64,000 nt of DNA from the NCBI RefSeq assembly GCF_029094545.1, contig NZ_CP117835.1, forward strand, positions 1,902,001 to 1,966,000, written 5' to 3'. Position 1 is the stretch's first letter. Every line of letters starts with the position of its first letter. Positions 8,439 to 16,824 of this stretch are shown one piece after another. The stretch is from Alkalihalophilus pseudofirmus. Its GTDB lineage: Bacteria; Bacillota; Bacilli; Bacillales; Bacillaceae_D. The notes below the pieces were generated by a model. It ran no database searches. It was not told the DNA's origin and saw only the letters and a list, made by a program, of their open reading frames with translations. The translations under genes were made by a program, and so were the position numbers.

Positions 8439-8861
8439 TTATTCTACTTCCGTAGTAATCTGCCAGCTCACGCCGAATTTATCAGTTACTTGTCCATATG
8501 ACGGACTCCAAAAGGTTTCCTGCAGCTCCATCGTCACATTGCCGCCATCACTTAATTTGCTGAACACTTCTTTTGATTTTTCAACATCAGTTAAAATCAT
8601 CGCAATCGTTACTTGTGATCCTAATTCGTAAGGCTGTCCTGGAAACGTATCAGATATCATTAATCTCGTGTCCCCCACTTGCAAGGCTCCGTGCATCACA
8701 CGATCCTTCGCTTCTTCAGGCAATGGATATTCCGGGTTTGGGGGCATGTCACCAAATGTCTGCACACCAATAAGTTCAGCATCGAAAGCATTTTTGTAAA
8801 ATTCTACTGCCTCTTGACCATTTCCATTTGTCACAATATACGGAGCTAATGCTTTAATCAT
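8439..8861 (-). CDS. VOC superfamily protein (PhnB/YjdN-like)
   Basis: The 140-residue protein starts with APYIVTNGNGQEAVEFYKNAF and has the paired beta-alpha-beta modules of the vicinal-oxygen-chelate fold. The motifs VMHGALQVGDTRLMISD and FWSPSYGQVTDKFGVSWQI are typical of the PhnB-like glyoxalase group (DUF1428/3-demethylubiquinone-9-methyltransferase-like domain). Enzyme activity is not known for most members; substrate cannot be told here. GAGGTG lies 8 bases before ATG. It stands alone with its own terminator. Confidence 0.85.
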   Translation of the reverse strand: MIKALAPYIVTNGNGQEAVEFYKNAFDAELIGVQTFGDMPPNPEYPLPEEAKDRVMHGALQVGDTRLMISDTFPGQPYELGSQVTIAMILTDVEKSKEVFSKLSDGGNVTMELQETFWSPSYGQVTDKFGVSWQITTEVE

Positions 8862-8950
8862 GTGGACACCTCTTTTTATTATAGTATGTAAGTCTGGAAC
8901 ATTTGTTCTTGTTTAGTTTACCATAACTTAACCAATAATTGTAATCATTT

Positions 8951-9817
8951 TTACCGCCAATAAATTTTTTGATTCCCCCATACATATAGGAACCTGCCTC
9001 TCATAAATATAGGTCCATAAATTCGCTTGCCTTCTTTATCAATCATGTTGATTTTATCGCTTGGTGAGAGCGTTCTCTTGTTTATTTTATAGCGGGTTAA
9101 TATTTGCCGATCTTTTTGTGCGATGAGGCCATATTCATCAAACATAAACTGATCAAAACCATCCGACCCTTTAACTTGATAGCGTAAAGCCTCTTGTCCG
9201 TTTGTTAAATGAACGAGATGTAAATCATCATAATAATGAAAGAAAACATTAGATGAATTAGTCACATTTAAACCGCAGCAATCAACCATAGAATATCCTT
9301 TAGCTTCCCATACCTTTTCACCTGAAATAGAAAAGGATGTTAATCCACTGTGCCCAATCGGATCCTCCCAGCCGAAATTGCCGAAAATCCCTTCATCAAA
9401 ATAACTAACCCAAATCGTATCGTTCTCGTCTATTTGCACAGTATTAATCCCATCACCAAGGGTAAACGCATCAATCAGTTGTCCATTAATATTGTATCTT
9501 CTTGCATTTCGTTCAATTCTTTCTCCATCTTTGAAACAACGTGATTGAACAAGTAAAATCGATCCGTCCTGAAAAAGATCGATTCCAGTTGGTATGAGGG
9601 GAACATTTTTTAACTCTATCGTTTGCATTATTCCATCTTTAATGATCCGAATGATCCAAGTGTTTTTCGTAACTGGTCGCTGAAAATAGTCCAATTCAAG
9701 GACATCACTCTCAATCAAAAGCAACGTCCCATCTACTGTCACGTTGCCGCTGATAAAATGTAACGAAGACATGAAATCCATATTGTTATGTAACTGTAGC
9801 TTCTCTATTTTGATCAC
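8951..9817 (-). CDS. Uncharacterised protein, probable beta-propeller-like repeats
   Basis: I do not recognise this 288-residue protein. It is soluble, without signal peptide, and consists of short recurring beta-rich units of the form GxLIDAFTLGDGINTVQIDENDTIW and GEKVWEAKG..., which suggests a WD/NHL-like propeller with about four to five blades. The first codon is uncertain: the frame opens with GTG at 9817, but GAGG directly abuts it, leaving no spacer; the next Met is at codon 13. It is flanked by single-gene units on both sides, so context gives no function. Confidence 0.65.
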   Translation of the reverse strand: MIKIEKLQLHNNMDFMSSLHFISGNVTVDGTLLLIESDVLELDYFQRPVTKNTWIIRIIKDGIMQTIELKNVPLIPTGIDLFQDGSILLVQSRCFKDGERIERNARRYNINGQLIDAFTLGDGINTVQIDENDTIWVSYFDEGIFGNFGWEDPIGHSGLTSFSISGEKVWEAKGYSMVDCCGLNVTNSSNVFFHYYDDLHLVHLTNGQEALRYQVKGSDGFDQFMFDEYGLIAQKDRQILTRYKINKRTLSPSDKINMIDKEGKRIYGPIFMRGRFLYVWGNQKIYWR

Positions 9818-9881
9818 CTCAAAGCTATCAAATTATTTCAAAGTGTACTGTTTGCTTTAATGCTGAACCATCACTTAGGCT

Positions 9882-10739
9882 TTATTCGTTTTTAACTGAA
9901 TTTAGCTTCATTTCGATCATCTCAGGCCGATTAAATACTCTGAGTGGAATAATACTATTTCCAAGGCCTCTATTTACGATCATCGTGGTTTCATTCATCG
10001 TGTATGTTCCTGCTGTATAAGTTGGCAGCATCCCTTGACTTGGTGCGACTAGACCTCCTATAAATGGTAATCTTACCTGTCCGCCATGAGCGTGGCCAGA
10101 AAACACTAAATCAATCGGGTAAACACTATATAAAGCCAGCCACTCTGGCCTGTGTGAGAGGAGAATGGTAAAAGCATTCTCATCAGGAGCATTTGCTAAT
10201 GTTTGCTCAATTCCTCTTGTTAACTCCTCTTTATCCTCGTGTGGGGATATGGCTGGGTCATCAACTCCTAATATTCGAACTGACTGATTTCCCCGTGTAA
10301 TCTCAGCTGCCGTGTTTCTCATCACTATTACACCTAGGTCTCCAAGCTTCTCCTCAAGCGAAGAAAAAGTCCCTGCCCACCACTCATGATTTCCTGTTAC
10401 AAAGTAAACAGGTGCACGCTTCACTAATTCCTGCATCAGCAGGAGACTTGCTTCTTCATCATAGTTTTTTGAGTCGATTAAGTCCCCTGTAAATACGATC
10501 AGGTCAGGCTTGGACTCATCGACTTTTTCAAGCAAGAGGCGCTGATCTTTGCCAAAGGATTTACTATGAAGATCGGATAATTGAACGATTGTATACCCGT
10601 GAAATTCGGCAGGGATCTTGTCAGAGTCTATATGTATTTCAGTTGTAGTAATGGAATTATTTTGAAAGTGGAAAAAGAAAAGCATTAGCAGTGCGGTAAA
10701 AATGCTAAGAGTAAATATCTTTATGATACGTTTTGTCAA
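9882..10739 (-). CDS. Membrane-anchored metallophosphoesterase (YkuE/YaeI-like)
   Basis: The 285-residue protein has an N-terminal membrane helix and the five calcineurin-type blocks in order: QLSDLHSKSFG, VFTGDLIDS, VTGNHEWWAG, LLSHRPEW and FSGHAHGGQVRLP. These bind a dinuclear metal centre. YkuE/YaeI relatives act at the membrane surface, some as UDP-diacylglucosamine-type or lipid phosphate hydrolases; the true substrate is open. Start is TTG at 10739 with GAGGTG upstream. A three-fold 14-bp repeat lies in the leader. Confidence 0.88.
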   Translation of the reverse strand: MTKRIIKIFTLSIFTALLMLFFFHFQNNSITTTEIHIDSDKIPAEFHGYTIVQLSDLHSKSFGKDQRLLLEKVDESKPDLIVFTGDLIDSKNYDEEASLLLMQELVKRAPVYFVTGNHEWWAGTFSSLEEKLGDLGVIVMRNTAAEITRGNQSVRILGVDDPAISPHEDKEELTRGIEQTLANAPDENAFTILLSHRPEWLALYSVYPIDLVFSGHAHGGQVRLPFIGGLVAPSQGMLPTYTAGTYTMNETTMIVNRGLGNSIIPLRVFNRPEMIEMKLNSVKNE

Positions 10740-10750
10740 AGGTTCACCTC

Positions 10751-10791
10751 AAATCAGACCAATCAAATCAGACCAATCAAATCAGACCAAT
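10751..10791 (+). repeat. Tandem 14-bp repeat, three copies
   Basis: AAATCAGACCAATC occurs at 10751-10764, 10765-10778 and, short of its last base, 10779-10791. It sits directly upstream of the ribosome binding site of the metallophosphoesterase gene. From here to 11061 I see no gene, only a stretch with many short TGCG-type words. Confidence 0.9.
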
Positions 10792-11061
10792 ATTTGTTAA
10801 AAATATAGTCCTTAATCTAGCGCAGCACAATAAATTTTTTGTAACCTAGCGCATGTTTTATGCGTCCGATTTAATTGTATTTTTTCATCCTGTTTATGCG
10901 TCAGTAAGAATGATAATTGAACGCATTGATTAAGCTATTGCGCCGGTTGCCGGCTGAATTGCATCGATTGAATGTAATTGCGTCAGTTCAAGCAGGATAT
11001 GCGTATGGATCAGGTGGAATTGTATACATTCGGCAGGTCATTGCGTCGTTGCACTAACAAG

Positions 11062-11091
11062 AAAAAACTGCCCCACGTCAGTACAGGGCAG
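11062..11091 (-). terminator. Intrinsic terminator of the Opp/Nik-type operon
   Basis: On the minus strand CTGCCC (11091-11086) and GGGCAG (11073-11068) pair around a 12-base loop, followed by TTTTTTCTT. The stem begins one base after the stop codon at 11093. Confidence 0.85.
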
Positions 11092-11092
11092 C

Positions 11093-11878
11093 TCATGAAA
11101 CGCTGGCAGCTTGAATTAGTGATTTCGTATAAGGATGGCGTGCCTCATCATAAAGTTCATCCCGTTTAAAGGTGTCAACCATTTCCCCGTTCTTTAACAC
11201 AATTATTCTTGTACATATATAATACACAGCACGAACATCATGGGAAATAAATAAGATTGACAGATTGTGTTGATTTTGAAGTGCTTTTAGCAAGTCTAGA
11301 ATCTGCTTTTGGACCGTGACGTCAAGGCTGGCTGTCGGTTCATCACAAACGAGTAAAGAAGGTTCTAAGCTGATAGCGCGTGCAATGCCGACTCGCTGTT
11401 TCTGTCCTCCGCTTAACTGATCGGGATACATCAAAGCCATTTCTTCTTTAAGCCCGACCATTTTCAAGAGGTCTCTTACGATTTGCTGCTCTTTTCTTTT
11501 TTTAGGGTAAGAAGATACATCTGCATAAGAAGGAATGATATCAGGATAATTACTTAAAGGTTCCATAATTGACTGCTCTACTCGCAGTCTCGGATTAAGT
11601 GCACTCGTTGCATCTTGAAAAATCATTTGGACTTTTTTGCGGTAAGACGACATTAATTTGCGTTTTTTTCTATTTAAACTCTCTCCGTCTAAAGTAATCG
11701 TACCGCTGGTAGCTGGCTCTATTCCAGTGAGGATTTTTGCTAGTGTACTTTTACCACTCCCGCTTTCTCCAAGGACACCAATACTTTCCCCTTTTTGGAT
11801 GGTAAAGGATAATTTGTTTAATGCATGCACATTTTTATTATAGAACTTAGAAATATTTTCTATTTTTACGTGGCTCAT
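11093..11878 (-). CDS. Opp/NikE-type ABC transporter ATP-binding protein (second ATPase)
   Basis: The 261-residue ATPase has Walker A GESGSGKST, signature QLSGGQKQRVGIARAIS, Walker B LLVCDEPTASLDVT and H-loop FISHDVRAV, all of the OppF/NikE subtype. It is the last gene of a five-gene unit and overlaps the first ATPase by 4 bases. With its partner it powers uptake of a small peptide, metal or metal complex. The Zur box ahead of the operon (16137-16157) argues for zinc or a zinc complex as cargo rather than nickel or peptides. Confidence 0.9.
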   Translation of the reverse strand: MSHVKIENISKFYNKNVHALNKLSFTIQKGESIGVLGESGSGKSTLAKILTGIEPATSGTITLDGESLNRKKRKLMSSYRKKVQMIFQDATSALNPRLRVEQSIMEPLSNYPDIIPSYADVSSYPKKRKEQQIVRDLLKMVGLKEEMALMYPDQLSGGQKQRVGIARAISLEPSLLVCDEPTASLDVTVQKQILDLLKALQNQHNLSILFISHDVRAVYYICTRIIVLKNGEMVDTFKRDELYDEARHPYTKSLIQAASVS

Positions 11879-12696
11879 AAATTCACTGAACTCCTCATGC
11901 TGTGCTCGATCTCATTTGAGGGAAGGGGCAAAACTGCTGAATTCAGTTGTTTTGTATAATAGTGCTGCGGTGACTCTTTGATCTTACTTGATGGCCCTTC
12001 CTCAATAACTGTTCCTTCCTTCATAATATAAATATAATCAGCTCTTTTGTAGGCTTGTGTCAGATCATGTGTAATATAAAGGACAGCACAGTTTGTTTCA
12101 ATTTGAACACGTTCTAGATAATCTAAGACGATTTCGCCGCTGATCATATCAAGGGCAGAAGTAGCTTCATCACATATTAGTAATGAGGGTTTTAGCAGCA
12201 TCATACATGCAATGGCTGCTCGTTGGATTTGACCTCCGCTCAGTTGAAAAGGGTAACTATGATAGACTCTTTTAGCAGGTAGATTCATCTGATCCAAAAC
12301 GAACAGTGCTTGATCTTTTGCCTTTTTTCGGCTTGTTTTCTCATGACTTCTAAGGGCTTCTACCATTTGACTGCCTACTTTAAGGTATGGTGTGAAGCTC
12401 CCGCGATAATCTTGGTGTATTAGAGCAATCTCTTTTCCGAGGAGAGACCGTCTCTCTTTTATAGTCATTTCAGATATAGATTCTTCTTTAAAAGTGATTC
12501 TTCCAGACCTTTGAATCAGGCCTTTTGGAAGCATTCCCATGACTGATTTTGCAGTTAAACTTTTCCCGCTTCCGCTTTCACCTATTAAAGCCGCGGTTTC
12601 TCCTTTCTTTATGCTTAGATTCACCTTATTCAACAAGGGCGGTTTATTTGAAACGCATACGACCAAGTTCTTTATTTCAAGTAAAGCTGTGCTCAT
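11875..12696 (-). CDS. Opp/NikD-type ABC transporter ATP-binding protein (first ATPase)
   Basis: Protein of 273 residues with Walker A GESGSGKS, the Q-loop region EIALIHQDYRGSFTPYLKVG, signature QLSGGQIQRAAIACMML, Walker B LLICDEATSALD and YITHDLTQA. The variation DEATSALD instead of DEPTTALD is common in the NikD group. Four-base overlaps at both ends indicate tight translational coupling with the permease and second ATPase. Works as a heterodimer with the 11093-11878 product at the inner membrane face. Confidence 0.9.
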   Translation of the reverse strand: MSTALLEIKNLVVCVSNKPPLLNKVNLSIKKGETAALIGESGSGKSLTAKSVMGMLPKGLIQRSGRITFKEESISEMTIKERRSLLGKEIALIHQDYRGSFTPYLKVGSQMVEALRSHEKTSRKKAKDQALFVLDQMNLPAKRVYHSYPFQLSGGQIQRAAIACMMLLKPSLLICDEATSALDMISGEIVLDYLERVQIETNCAVLYITHDLTQAYKRADYIYIMKEGTVIEEGPSSKIKESPQHYYTKQLNSAVLPLPSNEIEHSMRSSVNL

Positions 12697-13532
12697 CCTT
12701 TCTCCCTCCTAGAAACCTGATTGATTCCATCTCCTAATAAGTTGAAACATAACACGGTAAACATTATGGCAAGCCCCGGATAGACCATTAATGCAGGATG
12801 TACTTGAAAATAAGCACGTCCATCATTCAGCATGGCGCCCCATTCAGGAATAGGTGGTTGAGCTCCAATACCGATATAGGATAAAGCGGAAATCATTAAA
12901 ATGATTTTACCTACATCAATAGCAGCCATAGAGACAAGGTCAGAGGATATATGAGGGATAATGTGCATTCGAATGATTTTAAATGTTCCTGAATTTGCTG
13001 CCTTCGCAGCAGTGATGAAATCCTTCTCTTTTTCTGCTAAAACTAACCCTCTTACTACACGGGTGTATGTAATCCATTTCACTAAAATCAGAGCAATGAC
13101 GATATTTGTTAAGCTAGGACCGAGTATACCAGCTAAAGCGATCGCTAAAATAAAGTCAGGAAAAATTAAAATTCCATCAACAATTCTCATGAAAAATTGA
13201 TCGACTCGACCACCAACATATCCAGATATCAAGCCTAAAGGTACGCCAATAGCAAGAGATATAAGAATCGTAGCCAATCCTAAACCAATAGTAATTTTCG
13301 CACCATACAGCATTCTCGATAAGACATCTCGCCCCAATTGGTCTGTTCCAAGCCAATGTACCATTGAGGAAGATTGAAGACGGTTAGTCATATCAATAGA
13401 GAAAGGATCATATGGGACTAAGAAGGTTCCTAATATGGTTATCGTTAGCAAGATTAAACTTAAACCAATTCCTATAAAAAGTCCTAGGTTCCGTTTAATT
13501 GATGTTCGTGGTCTCATCAGAAGTGCCTCCAT
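12693..13532 (-). CDS. Opp/NikC-type ABC transporter permease
   Basis: A 279-residue permease with an N-terminal OppC_N helix, LVPYDPFSIDMTNRL, WLGTDQLGRDVLSRMLYG and the EAA loop EKDFITAAKAANSGTFKIIRMHIIPH, classic for OppC/DppC/NikC. About six membrane helices. The last residues reach into the ATPase start by a 4-base overlap, and the gene itself begins at the final base of the partner permease stop codon. Forms the membrane channel with the 13532-14491 product. Confidence 0.9.
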   Translation of the reverse strand: MEALLMRPRTSIKRNLGLFIGIGLSLILLTITILGTFLVPYDPFSIDMTNRLQSSSMVHWLGTDQLGRDVLSRMLYGAKITIGLGLATILISLAIGVPLGLISGYVGGRVDQFFMRIVDGILIFPDFILAIALAGILGPSLTNIVIALILVKWITYTRVVRGLVLAEKEKDFITAAKAANSGTFKIIRMHIIPHISSDLVSMAAIDVGKIILMISALSYIGIGAQPPIPEWGAMLNDGRAYFQVHPALMVYPGLAIMFTVLCFNLLGDGINQVSRREKG

Positions 13533-14491
13533 TACAGTCCCTCCTTTCCATACCTAATTTGTGGATGTAAAACGGTATATAATATATCTACAATTAAATT
13601 AGCTGTGACAACTAAGATTCCTATGACGAGAATATAGCCTTGAATGACCGGATAATCTCTTTGCATGACTGCTTGCACAATCAACTCACCCATTCCTGGC
13701 CAGGAAAATAACACTTCGACGACAGTAATTCCTCCTAAAAGACTGCCAATACTAAGACCAAGCAATGTGACAATCGAAATAAGACTCCCCCTTAACACAT
13801 GTACAATGAGGATTCTGCTTCTTCTAACGCCTCTTGCTTCGGCTGCTTCAATATAGGGGCTTTTGAGTGTATGGATTAGTCGTTCTCTGAGCAGGCGGAT
13901 ATACATGGGTGCCATCGCAATACCTAATGTGATGGAAGGTAAAATATAATGAGCAAATGTTCCACGACCCATAACGGGAAGAATCCCCAGATGAAGAGAA
14001 AATAACTGAATTAACAATAGTCCAAGCCAAAAGCTTGGCATGGATGCACCTGCTAGAGCGATCAATCTGCTTAGCCTATCTGGCCATTTGTTTTCATAGA
14101 CGGCACCAAGCATCCCTAAAGGTAAAGCAATTATAAATAACATGACTATCCCCCCTGCTGCAAGGCCAATTGTTGCTGGGAGTCTGGAGGTGATCATATC
14201 CATGACAGGGCGATTTGTAATAAGGGAATCTCCTAAATCTCCCCGTACCGCGTTTGACAGCCATTCTCTGTATTGAACAAGGATAGGTTGGTTAAATCCA
14301 TAAGCCTCTCTTAATTCTTGCTCTTCTTCAAGCGTAACACCCACATCATCCACTTTTAAAATGGTCCTTATCGGATCTCCTGGAGTGATCTTCATTAGAA
14401 GGAACGTAACGAAAGAAAGCACTAAAATCATAATGATAAATTGCAGCAGCCTTGAGCTTACTACTTTTACTATTTGTTTCCGCCAAGTCAC
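13532..14491 (-). CDS. Opp/NikB-type ABC transporter permease
   Basis: A 319-residue OppB/DppB/NikB permease: N-terminal helix LQFIIMILVLSFVTFLLM, then KITPGDPIRT, a periplasmic-side amphipathic region, and the EAA-loop SPYIEAAEARGVRRSRILIVHVLRG. The start is set at GTG 14491 because GAGAGGAAG is spaced 8 bases from it; the GTG at 14512 has no ribosome binding site. A hairpin between this gene and the binding-protein gene may lower its expression relative to the latter. Confidence 0.88.
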   Translation of the reverse strand: MTWRKQIVKVVSSRLLQFIIMILVLSFVTFLLMKITPGDPIRTILKVDDVGVTLEEEQELREAYGFNQPILVQYREWLSNAVRGDLGDSLITNRPVMDMITSRLPATIGLAAGGIVMLFIIALPLGMLGAVYENKWPDRLSRLIALAGASMPSFWLGLLLIQLFSLHLGILPVMGRGTFAHYILPSITLGIAMAPMYIRLLRERLIHTLKSPYIEAAEARGVRRSRILIVHVLRGSLISIVTLLGLSIGSLLGGITVVEVLFSWPGMGELIVQAVMQRDYPVIQGYILVIGILVVTANLIVDILYTVLHPQIRYGKEGL

Positions 14492-14521
14492 ATCTTCACT
14501 TCCTCTCCACAAAAACAGAAA

Positions 14522-14552
14522 CAGTGAAAGTGCTTATTTCACACTTTCACTG
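14522..14552 (-). terminator. Intercistronic hairpin after the binding-protein gene
   Basis: A perfect 11-bp stem CAGTGAAAGTG/CACTTTCACTG with a 9-base loop lies 8 bases after the binding-protein stop. On the minus strand it is followed by TTTCTGTTTTTG. Such partial terminators usually give an excess of binding protein over permeases. Confidence 0.7.
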
Positions 14553-14559
14553 CAAACGT

Positions 14560-16113
14560 TTATTCAACATCCAACGTATTTGTAATTAAATAATACTCTT
14601 CAGAACCTGGCTTCCAGTTCTTAACACGTTCATTGACTCCTACAATAATATGAGGATGAAGGAGGAATGAGTGAGGAACTTCTTCCTGAATTACACTAAC
14701 AGCTTGTTTCTTCAACTCATTACGAGTTTCTGGGTCAGCCGTTCTATTAATCTGATGAGTTAGTTCGTTTAGCTTTTCAATATTGATCTGCCCAGGGTTT
14801 AGTCCACCATTCGGCAAGTATGCTACATTTAAGAAGTAACCCCCATCTCCTCGTGGTGCAGTAAGATTACTGTAAGTTGCAATGTCCCATTCATCTTGTT
14901 TTTCAAATAAATAGCTGTCAATATCTTCAATCGTTACAATATCAACCTTCACCCCTAGATTAGCAGCTTCAGCCTGGAAGTACTGTGCCATTAAAGGAAG
15001 CTCTGGTCTGCCTTGATACGTGGCAATAGTAAGTGAGAGTTCTTTTCCGTCTTTTTCAAGATTTTCTTGATCATTTTTAGTATATCCTGCCTCTTCTAAC
15101 AGAGCCTCAGCTTGTTCAGGATCATAGTTAACTGTTAAGCTATCTCCTGCAAATGGAAAGTCAGGGTTAAATGGTCCACTGGCAGCTGTTGCATGTTCAT
15201 TCATAATTTCTTCTACCATTACATCTCGGTTCACAATAAGGTCTAATGCTTTTCTGACTCTATTATCTTGCAGCGATTCGGATGCTTGGTTGTAGAGCAA
15301 GAAATGTACTCGCAGGCTAGGCACGGATTCGACCCGATGCTTATTGCTTGATTCAATCGGATCCAGTGCTTCAGGTGGTAGGTGGTAGGCGATATCTGCT
15401 TCACCGGACTGAAGACTTAATGCGCGTACATTGGCATCAGAATTGAATTTTATTGTTACTTCATTAAGCTTAGCTGGAGTATCCCAATACTCTTCATATC
15501 TTTCAAGGTTTATTTCACTCTCGGAAATGAAGCTTTCCACCTTAAAAGGACCAGTAGCAATTGGGTGTTCACTGATGTTATCAGCATCTGTCTTAATAAT
15601 CGATGCATTTGTATGTACTAGCTCACTAACAAAAGCTGGGTAAGGTTCTTCATTTGTAAATGTAACTTCCATACCATCCGCTTCAATCGACTCAATTTTA
15701 AGCGCAGAAGCAACAGCAGCGTTCTCTTCTACAGCACGTTCAAATGAAGCCTTCACAGCCTCTGCATCAACAGGTGTACCGTCATGAAACGTAACTTCCT
15801 CTCTAATCTTGAATTTCCATGTCTTCTCATCGACCTGTTCGTACTCTTCAGCGAGCCACGGCTGGATCTCTAAATTTTCATCAATTTTTACTAGAGTTTC
15901 TGCAATCCCTGCACGAACTCCCATGAAATCTTGATGAGGATCAATGGATGAAGAGGCAAAGCTAAAAAGCATTGTTAAAGATTTTCGTTCCTCTGAATTT
16001 GTATCTGTGCTCGCATCACTTTCATTTGAGGATGTCTCCTCTCCCCCGCACGCAGATAAAAGTAATAAAATAAAGGACAGGAACAAGATTGAATGTAAAC
16101 GTTTGAGGCCCAT
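14560..16113 (-). CDS. Opp/Nik-type substrate-binding lipoprotein, Zur-controlled
   Basis: 517 residues, SBP_bac_5 family. A lipoprotein signal peptide with lipobox LLSAC near residue 21 is followed by a Ser/Glu/Asp-rich linker. Typical NikA/DppA motifs: VTFHDGTPVDAEAVKASF, HPIATGPFKVESF and NVRALSLQSGEADIAY. The start is ATG 16113 with AAAGGGAG 7 bases upstream. A longer frame to 16149 would run into the Zur box and has no ribosome binding site. First gene of the operon; the Zur box suggests a zinc or zinc-chelate ligand. Confidence 0.9.
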   Translation of the reverse strand: MGLKRLHSILFLSFILLLLSACGGEETSSNESDASTDTNSEERKSLTMLFSFASSSIDPHQDFMGVRAGIAETLVKIDENLEIQPWLAEEYEQVDEKTWKFKIREEVTFHDGTPVDAEAVKASFERAVEENAAVASALKIESIEADGMEVTFTNEEPYPAFVSELVHTNASIIKTDADNISEHPIATGPFKVESFISESEINLERYEEYWDTPAKLNEVTIKFNSDANVRALSLQSGEADIAYHLPPEALDPIESSNKHRVESVPSLRVHFLLYNQASESLQDNRVRKALDLIVNRDVMVEEIMNEHATAASGPFNPDFPFAGDSLTVNYDPEQAEALLEEAGYTKNDQENLEKDGKELSLTIATYQGRPELPLMAQYFQAEAANLGVKVDIVTIEDIDSYLFEKQDEWDIATYSNLTAPRGDGGYFLNVAYLPNGGLNPGQINIEKLNELTHQINRTADPETRNELKKQAVSVIQEEVPHSFLLHPHIIVGVNERVKNWKPGSEEYYLITNTLDVE

Positions 16114-16136
16114 ATAAATCTCCCTTTCATAAACAA

Positions 16137-16157
16137 AAATCGTAATCATTTCGATTT
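16137..16157. promoter_or_regulatory. Zur box of the ABC importer operon
   Basis: The 15-base core TCGTAATCATTTCGA (16140-16154), within AAA...TTT flanks, differs from the B. subtilis Zur consensus TCGTAATNATTACGA at one base. It is centred 34 bases upstream of the binding-protein start. Expected action: repression by Zur when zinc is plentiful. Confidence 0.85.
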
Positions 16158-16275
16158 ACATTGTATATGAATCCCTTCCTTTTGTATATATTTACTTTAA
16201 ATTATTTTAAGCAGCTTTCACTACCTTCTTTCCTTTTTCTTCTTAATGAGAGTGGTTCTTGTGGGTTTGATCATT

Positions 16276-16809
16276 TTAATCCTTATCATCAAATATTTTG
16301 CTGTATGTTGCCCCTTTTTGGTTAAGGTATTTCCCTCTGTATGGGACGCCCTCCTCTGTGACTTCTGCAAATACCAGCTGGCATATTCTTCTGCCAGGTA
16401 TGAGTTCAATCGGCAATCGATTAGCATTGTATAATTCCAATGTGATTTGACCGCTAAACCCTGGGTCTACCCAGCCTGCATTCTGAATAAATAAGCCGAG
16501 TCTACCTATTGAACTCCTTCCTTCAACAAAAGCTGTTAATGTATTAGGCAGGTGGATTGTTTCGAGCGTGGTTGCTAGTAAAAAGGTCTGAGGTGGTAAA
16601 ATGAGCTTGTTATCCTCAGGAATTATTTCGCTATACGATACGGGTTTTGTTAAAGATAAAGTGTTCTCTTTATATTCATCAATTGTTAAAAAATGCGTTC
16701 CAAGACGCAAATCCAGTGAAGCCGGCTGAATATGCTCTTTTTCAAAAGGGTCAATGCCCAGTTCATTATTCTCAATTTTTGTTTGGATTGTTTTGCTGGA
16801 TAAAATCAT
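16276..16809 (-). CDS. dcd: dCTP deaminase
   Basis: 177 residues, the usual size. It has the trimeric dUTPase-like fold signature [20 protein letters not shown] followed by [12 protein letters not shown], with the catalytic Glu in TLEL and the arginine/serine phosphate contacts in GRSS. N-terminal ILSSKTI and LDLRLG match Dcd. It converts dCTP to dUTP (or dUMP if bifunctional) for thymidylate supply and needs Mg2+, not zinc. It follows the CobW-type gene by 15 bases, so it shares the Zur-controlled promoter. From 16158 to 16275 I see no gene or clear terminator. Confidence 0.92.
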   Translation of the reverse strand: MILSSKTIQTKIENNELGIDPFEKEHIQPASLDLRLGTHFLTIDEYKENTLSLTKPVSYSEIIPEDNKLILPPQTFLLATTLETIHLPNTLTAFVEGRSSIGRLGLFIQNAGWVDPGFSGQITLELYNANRLPIELIPGRRICQLVFAEVTEEGVPYRGKYLNQKGATYSKIFDDKD

Positions 16810-16824
16810 TATGTCCCCACTTTC

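Noticed and set aside
16114-16149. N-terminal extension of the binding lipoprotein (start at 16149)
   Set aside because: It would place coding sequence over the Zur box and lacks a ribosome binding site, and it would put 12 residues before a normal lipoprotein signal peptide.
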